Assembly (NCBI GenBank): GCA_022821065.1
Contig: JAJEEK010000048.1
Coordinates: 1-44,833, forward strand
Origin: Candidatus Poribacteria bacterium
GTDB lineage: Bacteria > Poribacteria > WGA-4E > WGA-3G
Length of the DNA stretch: 44,833 nucleotides
Direction of reading: 5' to 3'
Positions 7,511 to 15,950 of this stretch are shown one piece after another. The notes under the pieces are model-generated. The model was not told the origin of the DNA and made no database searches. It was given only the letters and a program-made list of their open reading frames with translations. Both the position numbers and the translations under genes were made by a program. Each line of letters opens with the position of its first letter. Position 1 is the stretch's first letter.

Positions 7511-10500
7511 TTACTGGATGACAGAGAGTTTGCCGACGCGCCGATCCGTTTCAGATGAAAGCACATAGATATAGATACCGCTACTGATACCGGAGATGTC
7601 CCACACTCTTTTATCCCGTTCACGTTCCGTTTTCGCAAACGACGCGATACAGTCCCCACTGACATCATAGATGTCAATGCGGGTCCCTATAGGCAGTTTA
7701 TCAAACGTAACCTGATCACACGCTGCTGGGTTCGGATAGACGATGGTCTCCGCTAATTGCGGTGCTGGCAACGTTATTGTTAAGATCCTCGCGTCCTCTG
7801 CAAGGTCGGCACCATCCGCATCCGAAACTTGTCCGGCTTCAATCTGAAAGCGATTACCGGTACGGAAAGCAGCAGCAGGAAACGTCAGGAGAACCCGCTG
7901 CCTGCTCCTATCAAGGATCGCCGAACGCGGCGTATGAATCTCTGGGTCGCTGTCCGTACTGCCGTACTTGTGTAAACGGTAGCGTCCCGTGTATGTCGCG
8001 GAAACTCCCATCGGTTTGTCGAACACCAATGAAAGCTGGCTCGGTGGTGAATATATCGCATCACGCAGCCGCGGTCGTCGGATCGCAACAACCGGTTGTT
8101 GAGTTTCAGGTCGTCTGTTTGCGGCTATAGAGGTCGTGAAGACGGTTAAAACATTGTCGCTATTAAACAGCAGTGCATTTTCGCCATCTCCATTGAGATC
8201 CGCCACAATCGGATTGAGCGTATTCGTCGCCGTATGATGCCAGATCAAACGGTAATCTATGCCATCGTACCGCACGAGATAGAAGTTCGGCGCGACAGCG
8301 ATACACAATTCATTTTGTCCATCGTTGTCCGCATCCGCAATCGTCATCCCGTTTCCACCGTCCTGTACATCTCGAATCCGCTGCCTCCAGACAGGTCGAT
8401 ACCTATCATCACCATCCGACGTGAAGAGCGTTAGAAGCCAGTGGTTGTAACGGATATCGAGTGCTATCGTACCGATCTCGATGCCGGTCTTAGCACAGAT
8501 AGCGAACTCATCCTTACCGTCGCCATCCATGTCGCCACTCGCGAAAAACTCTGGTTCACCTTCATCCAATCTCGCTATCCACGTTTGACTGTATCGGTTG
8601 TCTCCGGTTGTCTCGTATATAAAAACATCACCATCATTATCGGCAGTTAAAATCTCTATCTGTCCATCGCCATCAAAATCACCGGTAGTAAGATTCGCAC
8701 TGAGTACGTTGTTCCCTAACGTCGGATTTTCGAGGATAGCGGTATTGTGGTAGCTGTTATCTCCGTCTGCCTCGTAAACAAAAATAGCGTTAGCGGAATT
8801 GTCGCGTGCCAAAATTTCAGCGGCACCATCTGCATCCGCGTCTACGATAGTTCTCCCCCAACGACCTTGCACTTCCCAGATACGCTCGGTCGGAAATTTA
8901 TCTTTTGCAGATTGCTCCAGCAAAAAGGTCACTTCCGGTGGATTACACAATATCTCCAAGCGTCCATCGCTATCTGTGTCCGCTATCGCCCGCGGCAAAA
9001 ACGGTTCGCTGAACGAGAAGATTTGGCTAAATATCCCCCCGTCCGCTATCTCAAAAATTTGCGCCCTGTTTGTCCCTATCTCCGCTGTGATAAGTTCAAA
9101 TTTCCCGTTCCCGTTCAGGTCCACCGGTGTACCAACGGCATGCAACCCACGATCCGCTGAAGCATGTCGTGAAAGATACAGTGGATCAATCGGTGCGTCT
9201 TGGACTTCAATCTTATACAACAGTCCCTCGTTATCATCAATCCGAAGGAATCCAGCGCGGTTTTCTACCAACAAACGGTACATGTAAGCACCGGGCGGGA
9301 TACCTAACTCGGATACGTTCACGATATGCAAAAGATTCTCCGAATCCGAGTAAGCAGTGCTAATGATGTCCCCATTTGTCTGAAAAATATCTATCTTACC
9401 GGTAGCGAGTTCATCCGTTTCCCACAGAACCACTGACGAAACACGATCGCCAGCAAACCACGCCTGTGACGTGTGCTTGGAGATGACGGGTGCCGTATGG
9501 CTCACATCAACGACGGTTCTGTCCCGCTTGATTTCTCCATCTTCTGATTTGACGCTGAGTCTTACTGTGTATCTGTCTTCCGTTAGGTCGGATGTCTCCC
9601 ATTTGTAGAGGCAGGCGTTAAATTGTGGTTTCGTTTGTAACGTTCCCAGCGGAAACCATAGATTCGGCACTTCACCGATCCCGTATTCTAACCAATATTC
9701 ACTGAACCCGGAACCGCCAGCACTACCGAAAATCTCGATTATTCCGGTACGCTCCGATTCTGTTGTTTCTGTCGGGGCTCGGACGGTATCAAGTTTCGCG
9801 ATGAGTTCCATCGGCGCGGTGAGTGCCGCGTAGGCATCAAGCGAACCTGCACCGACGAGTGGACTCACAAAAAGTTGTCCTGCAGTCGCGATAAGCACGT
9901 CTTGCACTTCTGTGTTAATATAATTCGGATTTGCTGACACGATCAAAGCAGCAACGCCAGATACATGCGGTGCCGCCATCGATGTACCAGAGGAGTGCTG
10001 ATATCCACCGTTCAAATCGGTACTCAGGATTTCCTCTCCGGGTGCAGCGATGTCAATTGTCGCACCGAAGTTGGAATCGCCAGACAGCTGCTTCTCCGCT
10101 CCAAGGGCGGCAACCGAAATAACGGTTTCAAGTCCGGCAGGATACAAGGATCCCACAGCCCCATCATTTCCAGCAGCAGCGATCAGAACACACCCACGAG
10201 CATACGCGTATGCTATGGCATCTTCTATGATGAAGGCGTTTACCGTGTCACCCCAACTCATATTAATCACACGTGCCCCGTTATCCGCGGCGTAGACGAT
10301 AGCAGCGGCGACATCGTCATTCTGAAGATACCCACCGCCGCCATATTTGAAGTCGGCCCTCAACGGCATCAGACGGCACTGCCACGCAATTCCTGCAATC
10401 CCGATCCCGTTGTTCGCTGCCGCTGCGATAATGCCAGAGACCTGCGTCCCGTGTCCGATTTCGTCTTCAGGTTCGTTATCACGTACTGTCGAGTCGCCGC

Positions 10501-11131
10501 TGCCCGGTAGCGTCGGTGCATCGCTGAAATCCCAACCGTTGATGTCATCAACGTAGCCGTTCGCATCGTCGTCAATACCGTTTCCGGGGATCTCGCCGAC
10601 ATTTTGCCAAAGTTGTGATTGGAACTCCGGATGCCGTGTGTCTACGCCGCCATCTACAACAGCCACCGTTACTTCCGGGTTCCCTTGCTCAATACGCCAG
10701 GCTTCCGGCATATTAATTAGAGATAGATTCCACTGTTCGCCGTAGTTCGGGTCATTCGGTGGGACTGCAGCACACGGTCGATTCAGGCGATTCAGCTCAA
10801 CCGCTTCAACCGCGGGATGCTTCGCATACCGTCGTTGCAACGGTTCCAATTCCCATTCTATTGGAAACCGGACGAGGTAGCTGCGTCGAAGACGCCGATG
10901 TTGTCCGGCAGGTGTCGTCGGTGAGAAGACCGGCGAAACCGAACGCGCGCCGAGTTTGCGACTCAACGCCTCAAACGTCTCGCGAGCGGTATCCGAGTGT
11001 AGACGTACAATTAGCTCGCCGGGGGTGTAGGCGATATGAGAGGGACCGTCTGAAGGACTTTGCGCGAATACGATCTGCACATTTACAAACAAAACGAAAA
11101 TATAAAAAATAAATGTATCTCTTGTTATCAT
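7511..11131 (-). CDS. Secreted S8 subtilisin-like peptidase with FG-GAP repeats and C-terminal sorting domain
   Basis: This 1206-residue protein opens with a signal peptide (MITRDTFIFYIFVLFVNVQI, cleavage near VFAQ) and a short propeptide-like segment. The subtilase catalytic triad is complete: Asp in VAVVDGGVD (about 160), His in GHGTQVSGIIAA (about 227) and Ser in SGTSMAAPHVSGVAAL (about 380). An Ig/fibronectin-like part follows. From about 665 to 1000 there are FG-GAP/VCBS calcium-binding repeats: DLNGNGKFE, DTDSDGRLE, DADADGAAE, DFDGDGQIE, DMDGDGKDE, DADNDGQNE, DLNGDGENA. The last 75 residues, with YPNPAACDQVTFDKLP, SGIYIYVLSS and a Lys/Val-rich end, resemble a type IX secretion (por) sorting domain. 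It is probably a cell-surface or released peptidase. Many antisense frames overlap it and are shadows. Confidence 0.95.
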   Translation of the reverse strand: MITRDTFIFYIFVLFVNVQIVFAQSPSDGPSHIAYTPGELIVRLHSDTARETFEALSRKLGARSVSPVFSPTTPAGQHRRLRRSYLVRFPIEWELEPLQRRYAKHPAVEAVELNRLNRPCAAVPPNDPNYGEQWNLSLINMPEAWRIEQGNPEVTVAVVDGGVDTRHPEFQSQLWQNVGEIPGNGIDDDANGYVDDINGWDFSDAPTLPGSGDSTVRDNEPEDEIGHGTQVSGIIAAAANNGIGIAGIAWQCRLMPLRADFKYGGGGYLQNDDVAAAIVYAADNGARVINMSWGDTVNAFIIEDAIAYAYARGCVLIAAAGNDGAVGSLYPAGLETVISVAALGAEKQLSGDSNFGATIDIAAPGEEILSTDLNGGYQHSSGTSMAAPHVSGVAALIVSANPNYINTEVQDVLIATAGQLFVSPLVGAGSLDAYAALTAPMELIAKLDTVRAPTETTESERTGIIEIFGSAGGSGFSEYWLEYGIGEVPNLWFPLGTLQTKPQFNACLYKWETSDLTEDRYTVRLSVKSEDGEIKRDRTVVDVSHTAPVISKHTSQAWFAGDRVSSVVLWETDELATGKIDIFQTNGDIISTAYSDSENLLHIVNVSELGIPPGAYMYRLLVENRAGFLRIDDNEGLLYKIEVQDAPIDPLYLSRHASADRGLHAVGTPVDLNGNGKFELITAEIGTNRAQIFEIADGGIFSQIFSFSEPFLPRAIADTDSDGRLEILCNPPEVTFLLEQSAKDKFPTERIWEVQGRWGRTIVDADADGAAEILARDNSANAIFVYEADGDNSYHNTAILENPTLGNNVLSANLTTGDFDGDGQIEILTADNDGDVFIYETTGDNRYSQTWIARLDEGEPEFFASGDMDGDGKDEFAICAKTGIEIGTIALDIRYNHWLLTLFTSDGDDRYRPVWRQRIRDVQDGGNGMTIADADNDGQNELCIAVAPNFYLVRYDGIDYRLIWHHTATNTLNPIVADLNGDGENALLFNSDNVLTVFTTSIAANRRPETQQPVVAIRRPRLRDAIYSPPSQLSLVFDKPMGVSATYTGRYRLHKYGSTDSDPEIHTPRSAILDRSRQRVLLTFPAAAFRTGNRFQIEAGQVSDADGADLAEDARILTITLPAPQLAETIVYPNPAACDQVTFDKLPIGTRIDIYDVSGDCIASFAKTERERDKRVWDISGISSGIYIYVLSSETDRRVGKLSVIQ

Positions 11132-11172
11132 TTTTCGTATTTTTACTTATTGAAAACCTTTATACTGCTTTC

Positions 11173-11292
11173 AGGACTTACGCAATTTTGACTGCAGCGT
11201 ATTCTGTTCGATGAGATTTCTCGGAAAACATAGCGTTCTGGTGGTACAAACTATGAAGTTTGTGTTACAAAAGAGCGGCATGCGTAAGTCCT
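11173..11292. repeat. MITE-like element, copy A (120 bp, 12-bp perfect terminal inverted repeats)
   Basis: The element begins AGGACTTACGCA and ends with its exact complement TGCGTAAGTCCT. A second copy of the same length lies at 30429-30548 in the opposite orientation. When copy B is reverse-complemented the two align over the full length, including GATGAGATTTCTC and GAAAACATAGCGTTCTG. There is no coding capacity. The size and structure suit a non-autonomous transposable element mobilised in trans. Confidence 0.85.
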
Positions 11293-11306
11293 ATGCGTTT
11301 TTAAAA

Positions 11307-11336
11307 TTGCAATTTTTAGATGCATTCTGTTATATT
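11307..11336 (+). promoter_or_regulatory. Possible promoter for the acetolactate-synthase-like gene
   Basis: TTGCAA (11307-11312) and TATATT (11331-11336) are 18 bp apart, just downstream of the MITE-like element and about 70 bp before the ATG at 11409. The -35 box departs from consensus, so the call is moderate. Confidence 0.45.
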
Positions 11337-11408
11337 ATTAAATGATATGGAATTCCAAACGAAAAAACAAATTTTTTGTCCGCTACAAGAAATATAAGGG
11401 ATAGCCAC

Positions 11409-13046
11409 ATGAAAGCGTCAGAACTCACTGTTAAATGTTTAGAAAACGAAAACGTTGACTACATTTTCGGCATACCCGGTGAAGAAAACCTGGATCTTAT
11501 GGATGCCTTATTGGAATCCAAGATTCAATTTATTCAGACCCGTGATGAGCGCGGTGCCGCCTTTATGGCGGATGTCTACGGTCGCCTCACTGGACGTGCA
11601 GGTGTCTGTCTCGCAACGCTCGGTCCCGGAGCCATGAACCTTGTCACTGGCGTCGCTGATGCCAACATGGATAGAGCACCGCTCGTCGCCATCACTGGGC
11701 AAGCGAGTTCAGACAGGATGCACAAGGAATCGCACCAGTACATGGATGTCGTCTCCGTCTTCAAACCGATGACGAAATGGAATACGCTTCTCCATCTCCC
11801 TGAAATCATTCCAGAGTCTATCGGCAAAGCCTTCAAAATCGCCACGAGCGAAAAACCGGGGGCAACACACATCGATTTTCCAGAAAATGTCGCAAGCATG
11901 CACATCGATGCAGAACCGATCCCACACGATTTTCCGAGTGAGACGGAACCCATCGTCTCCTGTTTGCAACGTGCGGCGCAGCTCATTAACGACGCGAAAC
12001 AGCCTATTATCCTTGCTGGAAACGGCGTTGTCCGCCAAAACGCTGCTCGAATGCTCACGCAATTCGCCGAAATGACGAATATTCCGGTCGCACACACCTT
12101 TATGGGCAAAGGCAGCATCCCCTGGACACATCGGCTCTCGCTCCTGAGTGTCGGGTTACAAGCACAAGATTTTGTCTCCTGCGGGTTCGACCGGGCAGAC
12201 CTTGTTATCGCTGTCGGTTACGATATCGTCGAATACCATCCACGTCTCTGGAACCCGAACCGAGACAAAAAGCTCATCCATATTGACACACAACCGAGCG
12301 AAACCGATGCCTCCTATATCACGGATGTCGAGATGGTCGGCAATATCCGCCAGAGCCTTAGACATCTCATGACAGAAGAAATCTACCCAAAAGACGCAGA
12401 ATATGCCTCAAATACACTCCGGAAAATCATAATCGACCAACTCAACGAACACCGAGAGGATACAGAGTTCCCGATGAAACCGCAAAAAATCTTGAGCGAT
12501 GTCCGTTCCGTCCTCGCTGCAGACGACATCGTTATCTCTGATGTCGGCGCACACAAAATGTGGATTGCGCGCATGTATCCCTGCTATCAACCCAATACGT
12601 GCATCATCTCCAACGGGTTCGCCTCTATGGGCATCGCACTTCCGGGCGCTTTCGTCGCGAAACTCATCTACCCAGAGCGTAAATGTCTGGCAATCTGCGG
12701 TGATGGCGGGTTTATGATGACCTCACAAGAACTCGAAACCGCTGTCCGCACCGGTGTACCGTTTGTAACCCTTATCTTCAATGATGAGGCTTACGGACTC
12801 ATTGAGTGGAAACAGATGAACGGCTTTGGGAGACCTGCGCACATCGACTTCACGAACCCTGATTTTGTCAAATACGCCGAAGCCTTTGGTGCTAAAGGTT
12901 ATCGCGTTGAAGCGAGCGACGAACTCGTTCCTATACTCAAAGATGCGTTCAATCAACAGGTTCCATCAGTCATCGATTGCCCTGTAAACTACGCGGAAAA
13001 CTTACGTTTGACGGAAGCACTTGGACAACTGACCTGTCCTATCTAA
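11409..13046 (+). CDS. Thiamine-diphosphate enzyme, acetolactate synthase large-subunit-like
   Basis: The protein has 545 residues from the ATG at 11409. The frame is open to 11376, but the family N-terminus starts at MKASELTVKCLENENVDYIFGIPG. The catalytic Glu lies in TRDERGAAFMADVYGRLTG, and the ThDP-Mg motif is read as CGDGGFMMTSQELETAV followed by NDEAYGLIEW near residue 430-460. These place it among acetohydroxyacid/acetolactate synthases, which condense two pyruvates to 2-acetolactate, as the first branched-chain amino acid step or in a catabolic acetoin route. No small regulatory subunit (IlvH/N) lies next to it, which favours a catabolic AlsS-like or stand-alone form (inference). mtnA follows 76 bp downstream on the same strand. 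Confidence 0.88.
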   Translation: MKASELTVKCLENENVDYIFGIPGEENLDLMDALLESKIQFIQTRDERGAAFMADVYGRLTGRAGVCLATLGPGAMNLVTGVADANMDRAPLVAITGQASSDRMHKESHQYMDVVSVFKPMTKWNTLLHLPEIIPESIGKAFKIATSEKPGATHIDFPENVASMHIDAEPIPHDFPSETEPIVSCLQRAAQLINDAKQPIILAGNGVVRQNAARMLTQFAEMTNIPVAHTFMGKGSIPWTHRLSLLSVGLQAQDFVSCGFDRADLVIAVGYDIVEYHPRLWNPNRDKKLIHIDTQPSETDASYITDVEMVGNIRQSLRHLMTEEIYPKDAEYASNTLRKIIIDQLNEHREDTEFPMKPQKILSDVRSVLAADDIVISDVGAHKMWIARMYPCYQPNTCIISNGFASMGIALPGAFVAKLIYPERKCLAICGDGGFMMTSQELETAVRTGVPFVTLIFNDEAYGLIEWKQMNGFGRPAHIDFTNPDFVKYAEAFGAKGYRVEASDELVPILKDAFNQQVPSVIDCPVNYAENLRLTEALGQLTCPI

Positions 13047-13122
13047 GACACACATCGTAGTCTTAAGTCTATCAACTTTCCGATATACTTCGTTTTTTTA
13101 AAGGAGGACACCACCCCCAAAA

Positions 13123-14163
13123 ATGGCAGTTTCAACAATTGAATGGGCAGACGGCAGAATTCGGATGATTGATCAGACGCTGTTACCCAACGAATTCAAA
13201 CATATCTATTGCGATGACCTTCCCTCAACGTGGGAAGCAATTAAATCCTTACGTGTTCGAGGTGCTCCGGCTATCGGGATCGCGGGGGCTTTAGGTGCCG
13301 TCCTCGGAATTTGGAACTCCGCGGCGAAAACTTACAAAGAATTCGCTGCTGAACTCAAATCCGCAACCGATTATCTGGCGACATCGCGACCGACAGCCGT
13401 TAACCTCTTTTGGGCACTCGATAGAATCAGCCAGACAGCAGAAAAAAATAGCCATCTTCCGATACCTGACCTCAAAGCGGTCCTGCTCGCTGAAGCTTTG
13501 GAAATTATCAATGAAGATAAAGCGATGTGTCGGGCTATCGGACAACACGGTATGGCACTGCTGAACGAAAACGATACGATCCTGACACACTGCAACGCTG
13601 GTGGTTTAGCCACATCTGATTACGGCACGGCACTGGCAGTGATGTTTAGCGCACACGAAGCAGGGAAGCATATCCAAGTTTACGCCGATGAGACGCGCCC
13701 TTTACTGCAAGGTGCACGCCTTACAACATGGGAACTCATGCAAGCCGGTATTGATGTAACCCTTATCTGCGATAACATGGCTGCGCAAGTCATGAAAGAG
13801 GGCAAAATCCAGTGCGTTATTGTCGGTGCGGATCGGATTGCTGCGAACGGCGACACCGCAAACAAGATCGGCACCTATAACGTCGCTATCCTCGCGGAGG
13901 CACACGGGATCCCTTTTTATGTTGCGGCACCGACTTCTACGCTCGATTTCGCGCTCGAAACCGGTGATCAGATTCCTATCGAGCAACGCGCATCGGAAGA
14001 GGTAACGGAGGGTTTTGGAAAACTCACCGCACCAGAAGGTGTGAAAGTCTATAGTCCGGCATTTGATGTCACGCCTGCAGCATTAGTCACAGCGATTATT
14101 ACCGAAAAAGGGGTCGCACGCGCCCCTTACACAGAGAGCCTGAAAGCTATGCGGGACGCGTGA
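13123..14163 (+). CDS. mtnA: S-methyl-5-thioribose-1-phosphate isomerase
   Basis: This 346-residue protein is full length for MtnA, the methionine-salvage enzyme that converts methylthioribose-1-phosphate to methylthioribulose-1-phosphate; it is a relative of eIF2B. The N-terminal LRVRGAPAIGIAGALG is diagnostic. The active-site Cys lies in THCNAGGLATSDYGTAL and the catalytic Asp in IVGADRIAANGDTANKIGTY. AGGAGG at 13102-13107 is strong but about 15 nt from the ATG, which is long. No other methionine-salvage genes are in the window. The gene converges on the amidohydrolase with a 23-bp gap holding a small inverted repeat around AACCGGTT. Confidence 0.95.
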   Translation: MAVSTIEWADGRIRMIDQTLLPNEFKHIYCDDLPSTWEAIKSLRVRGAPAIGIAGALGAVLGIWNSAAKTYKEFAAELKSATDYLATSRPTAVNLFWALDRISQTAEKNSHLPIPDLKAVLLAEALEIINEDKAMCRAIGQHGMALLNENDTILTHCNAGGLATSDYGTALAVMFSAHEAGKHIQVYADETRPLLQGARLTTWELMQAGIDVTLICDNMAAQVMKEGKIQCVIVGADRIAANGDTANKIGTYNVAILAEAHGIPFYVAAPTSTLDFALETGDQIPIEQRASEEVTEGFGKLTAPEGVKVYSPAFDVTPAALVTAIITEKGVARAPYTESLKAMRDA

Positions 14164-14186
14164 GGCACACAAACCGGTTTAATGTG

Positions 14187-15482
14187 TCATGCGGCTTTCG
14201 CGATGTTCTCACGCGTGCCGTGAACATCGAAGCAGTCGTACTGGTTCGTATTCATGATACGGGTTGCAAGTGCCATCGCCTGTTTCTCGGTGAGATAACC
14301 GTCGGTGATTTCGGATTCAAGTGCGCGTCGAATCTCGTTTCTCGCCTGAATCGCGTACGCCATTGCACTCGTCGGCCACTGCGTATCACCGCCGAAAGCG
14401 AACAACTTATTTGACGGGACGGCATGAATGCACCGACGCAAGAAATCGCGTGAACTATAAGGGTCAATGCTCCATGCCCAGCAGAAATCGACCCAGATGT
14501 TGCGATAATGTTTCGCAAGCGCGACGAGTTCATCGTTGTAAGGGTAGGCGATGTGCATTAAGACGAACTTCGCGTCAAGGTAACGCGCGAACAAGGCACA
14601 CATATTCCCTGCGGGGATCCGGCGCACCGGCATTCGGTTGTTACCCGCATAGTAACCGGTGTGAATTTTGAAGGGGAGGTTGTGTTCGATAGTGAGTTCG
14701 ACACCGCGCGCCCAGCACCAATCGCCGAGGCAAAGCCGTGTCGCTTCATCAATCTCTGCAGCCGGTTTTGTTAGCACAGCATTGAGTGCAGCGGAAGCGT
14801 CGGCATCGCTCCTTTCGATCCAATTGAGGGTGCGGTTGTAAGCGTGTTGCGATTTTACAGCGATAGCATACGGGGCATGCTTGGCGAAAATGGCCGCCAT
14901 GCCACTTCTAAGAGAAGCGATATCCTTGACTTCTATACCGGTCTCGGCGTGGATAGCACTCGGATCAATCTGCCCGTTACAAAATGTTGCCCACGAGAGA
15001 TCATAAAGAAAGAAATCAGGGCCAGATGTGTCCGGATCGCAGGGCCAACTAAAATCGTCGGTTTGGATATGGTCAAGATTCGCGATGTCGTGTAAAATAT
15101 GGTGACGTTTTCCGGGGGTGCGGATTTCCGCCACTTTATCTTGTGCTTGGACAAGCCCCTCGCCCGTCAATTCGTCAAGTCCATAGATGTGTTTCGCGAT
15201 GAGGCTGACTGCCTCGCCATAGCCAGTAAACTGCGTCGCTTCCCACGCGTCTCGGATACCTTCAAACCGTGATGCGATGTCCTGAGAAGCGTCCATCAGA
15301 TTGCGCATCGCTTCTGCGGAAGCACCTGCTGTTACCAAATCGGCAGGCACATAGTTACCGAACAAATCTTGGAGGATATCAGGTCCATTCTCGACCCAAT
15401 CGGATTCGCGCTTCATGTGCTCGTGTGTATCAACAAGACGGATAGATTCGATGTGATGTGTTAAATCAGTCGTGGTTTCCAT
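14187..15482 (-). CDS. Amidohydrolase-superfamily metal-dependent hydrolase
   Basis: The ATG at 15482 is preferred over the frame to 15512 because GGAG sits just upstream and the conserved start of the fold follows at once. The protein has 431 residues. Superfamily motifs in order are: VDTHEHM (His-x-His metal ligands, about 18-24), FKIHTGYY (His at the end of a middle strand, about 280), FVLMHIAYPYN (next His, about 315) and FGGDTQW (Asp ligand, about 372). This order fits the amidohydrolase 2 / uronate-isomerase-like branch of TIM-barrel hydrolases and decarboxylases. The natural substrate cannot be inferred; no sugar-acid genes adjoin it. A function in catabolism of a cyclic or carboxylic substrate is plausible only by family. 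Confidence 0.88.
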   Translation of the reverse strand: METTTDLTHHIESIRLVDTHEHMKRESDWVENGPDILQDLFGNYVPADLVTAGASAEAMRNLMDASQDIASRFEGIRDAWEATQFTGYGEAVSLIAKHIYGLDELTGEGLVQAQDKVAEIRTPGKRHHILHDIANLDHIQTDDFSWPCDPDTSGPDFFLYDLSWATFCNGQIDPSAIHAETGIEVKDIASLRSGMAAIFAKHAPYAIAVKSQHAYNRTLNWIERSDADASAALNAVLTKPAAEIDEATRLCLGDWCWARGVELTIEHNLPFKIHTGYYAGNNRMPVRRIPAGNMCALFARYLDAKFVLMHIAYPYNDELVALAKHYRNIWVDFCWAWSIDPYSSRDFLRRCIHAVPSNKLFAFGGDTQWPTSAMAYAIQARNEIRRALESEITDGYLTEKQAMALATRIMNTNQYDCFDVHGTRENIAKAA

Positions 15483-15609
15483 ACAAACTCTCCTATATGT
15501 CATGAAAATCAAGATATGTGGGTGTAAATAAAAAACGGGGTATCTGGCACAGAGGATTGAAAACTGACAACCGATAACCGAGTCTTTCGGGTATATCTGT
15601 CGTCTTCAC

Positions 15610-15638
15610 TTGACAAACATGTTAAGTTATGATTTAAT
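15610..15638 (+). promoter_or_regulatory. Upstream promoter of the cold-shock-domain gene (P1)
   Basis: A perfect TTGACA (15610-15615) is followed after 17 bp by TTTAAT (15633-15638). It points toward the cold-shock-domain gene, whose ATG is about 310 bp away. Confidence 0.55.
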
Positions 15639-15652
15639 AAATACATAAGGTC

Positions 15653-15681
15653 TTGACAATTTGTCCATCTTTCAATATCAT
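15653..15681 (+). promoter_or_regulatory. Downstream promoter of the cold-shock-domain gene (P2)
   Basis: A second perfect TTGACA (15653-15658) is followed after exactly 17 bp by TATCAT (15676-15681). Two consensus -35 boxes in tandem, both with 17-bp spacers, make real promoter activity likely. Confidence 0.65.
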
Positions 15682-15950
15682 GGACAGAATTTTGCGCAAG
15701 GAAAACAAGATTCGCGTTATTATAAGAGAGTCCGGCATTCGTGTCAAGAAAAACCGTACATCGGTAGAGCCTTCCGGTTTCGCTCTCTATCAATGGCTCG
15801 ATTCGCATGCAGTGTATCATAAAGTTGAAAGTCTCTGGAAAATTCGGGGAGACGCAATTATAGGTTCCCCATGAATCAGAAATGCTCGCACAGAAACGCG
15901 AGTGGTTATCGTCAACTCCTGAGAGAGTGACCAGACCACAGGAGCGTGTA
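15682..15950 (+). other. Long 5' leader upstream of the cold-shock-domain gene
   Basis: About 260 nt separate P2 from the ATG at 15951. The 73- and 103-codon frames here look spurious: one starts within the promoter and neither resembles a protein. Long structured leaders are known for cspA-type genes, where they control translation by temperature; a similar role here is inference. The remainder of the 15483-15950 gap shows only an imperfect GACAACCGATAACCG repeat on the amidohydrolase side. Confidence 0.45.

Noticed and set aside
9965..10510. Long plus-strand frames opposite the subtilase
   Set aside because: They are the antisense of the catalytic domain and share no protein-like features.
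14164..14186. Bidirectional terminator between mtnA and the amidohydrolase gene
   Set aside because: The AACCGGTT-centred inverted repeat is short and has no T-tract on either strand.
15509..15874. Two frames (103 residues minus, 73 residues plus) in the gap before the cold-shock gene
   Set aside because: They start in promoter-like DNA, have no ribosome-binding site or recognisable protein features, and overlap each other on opposite strands.
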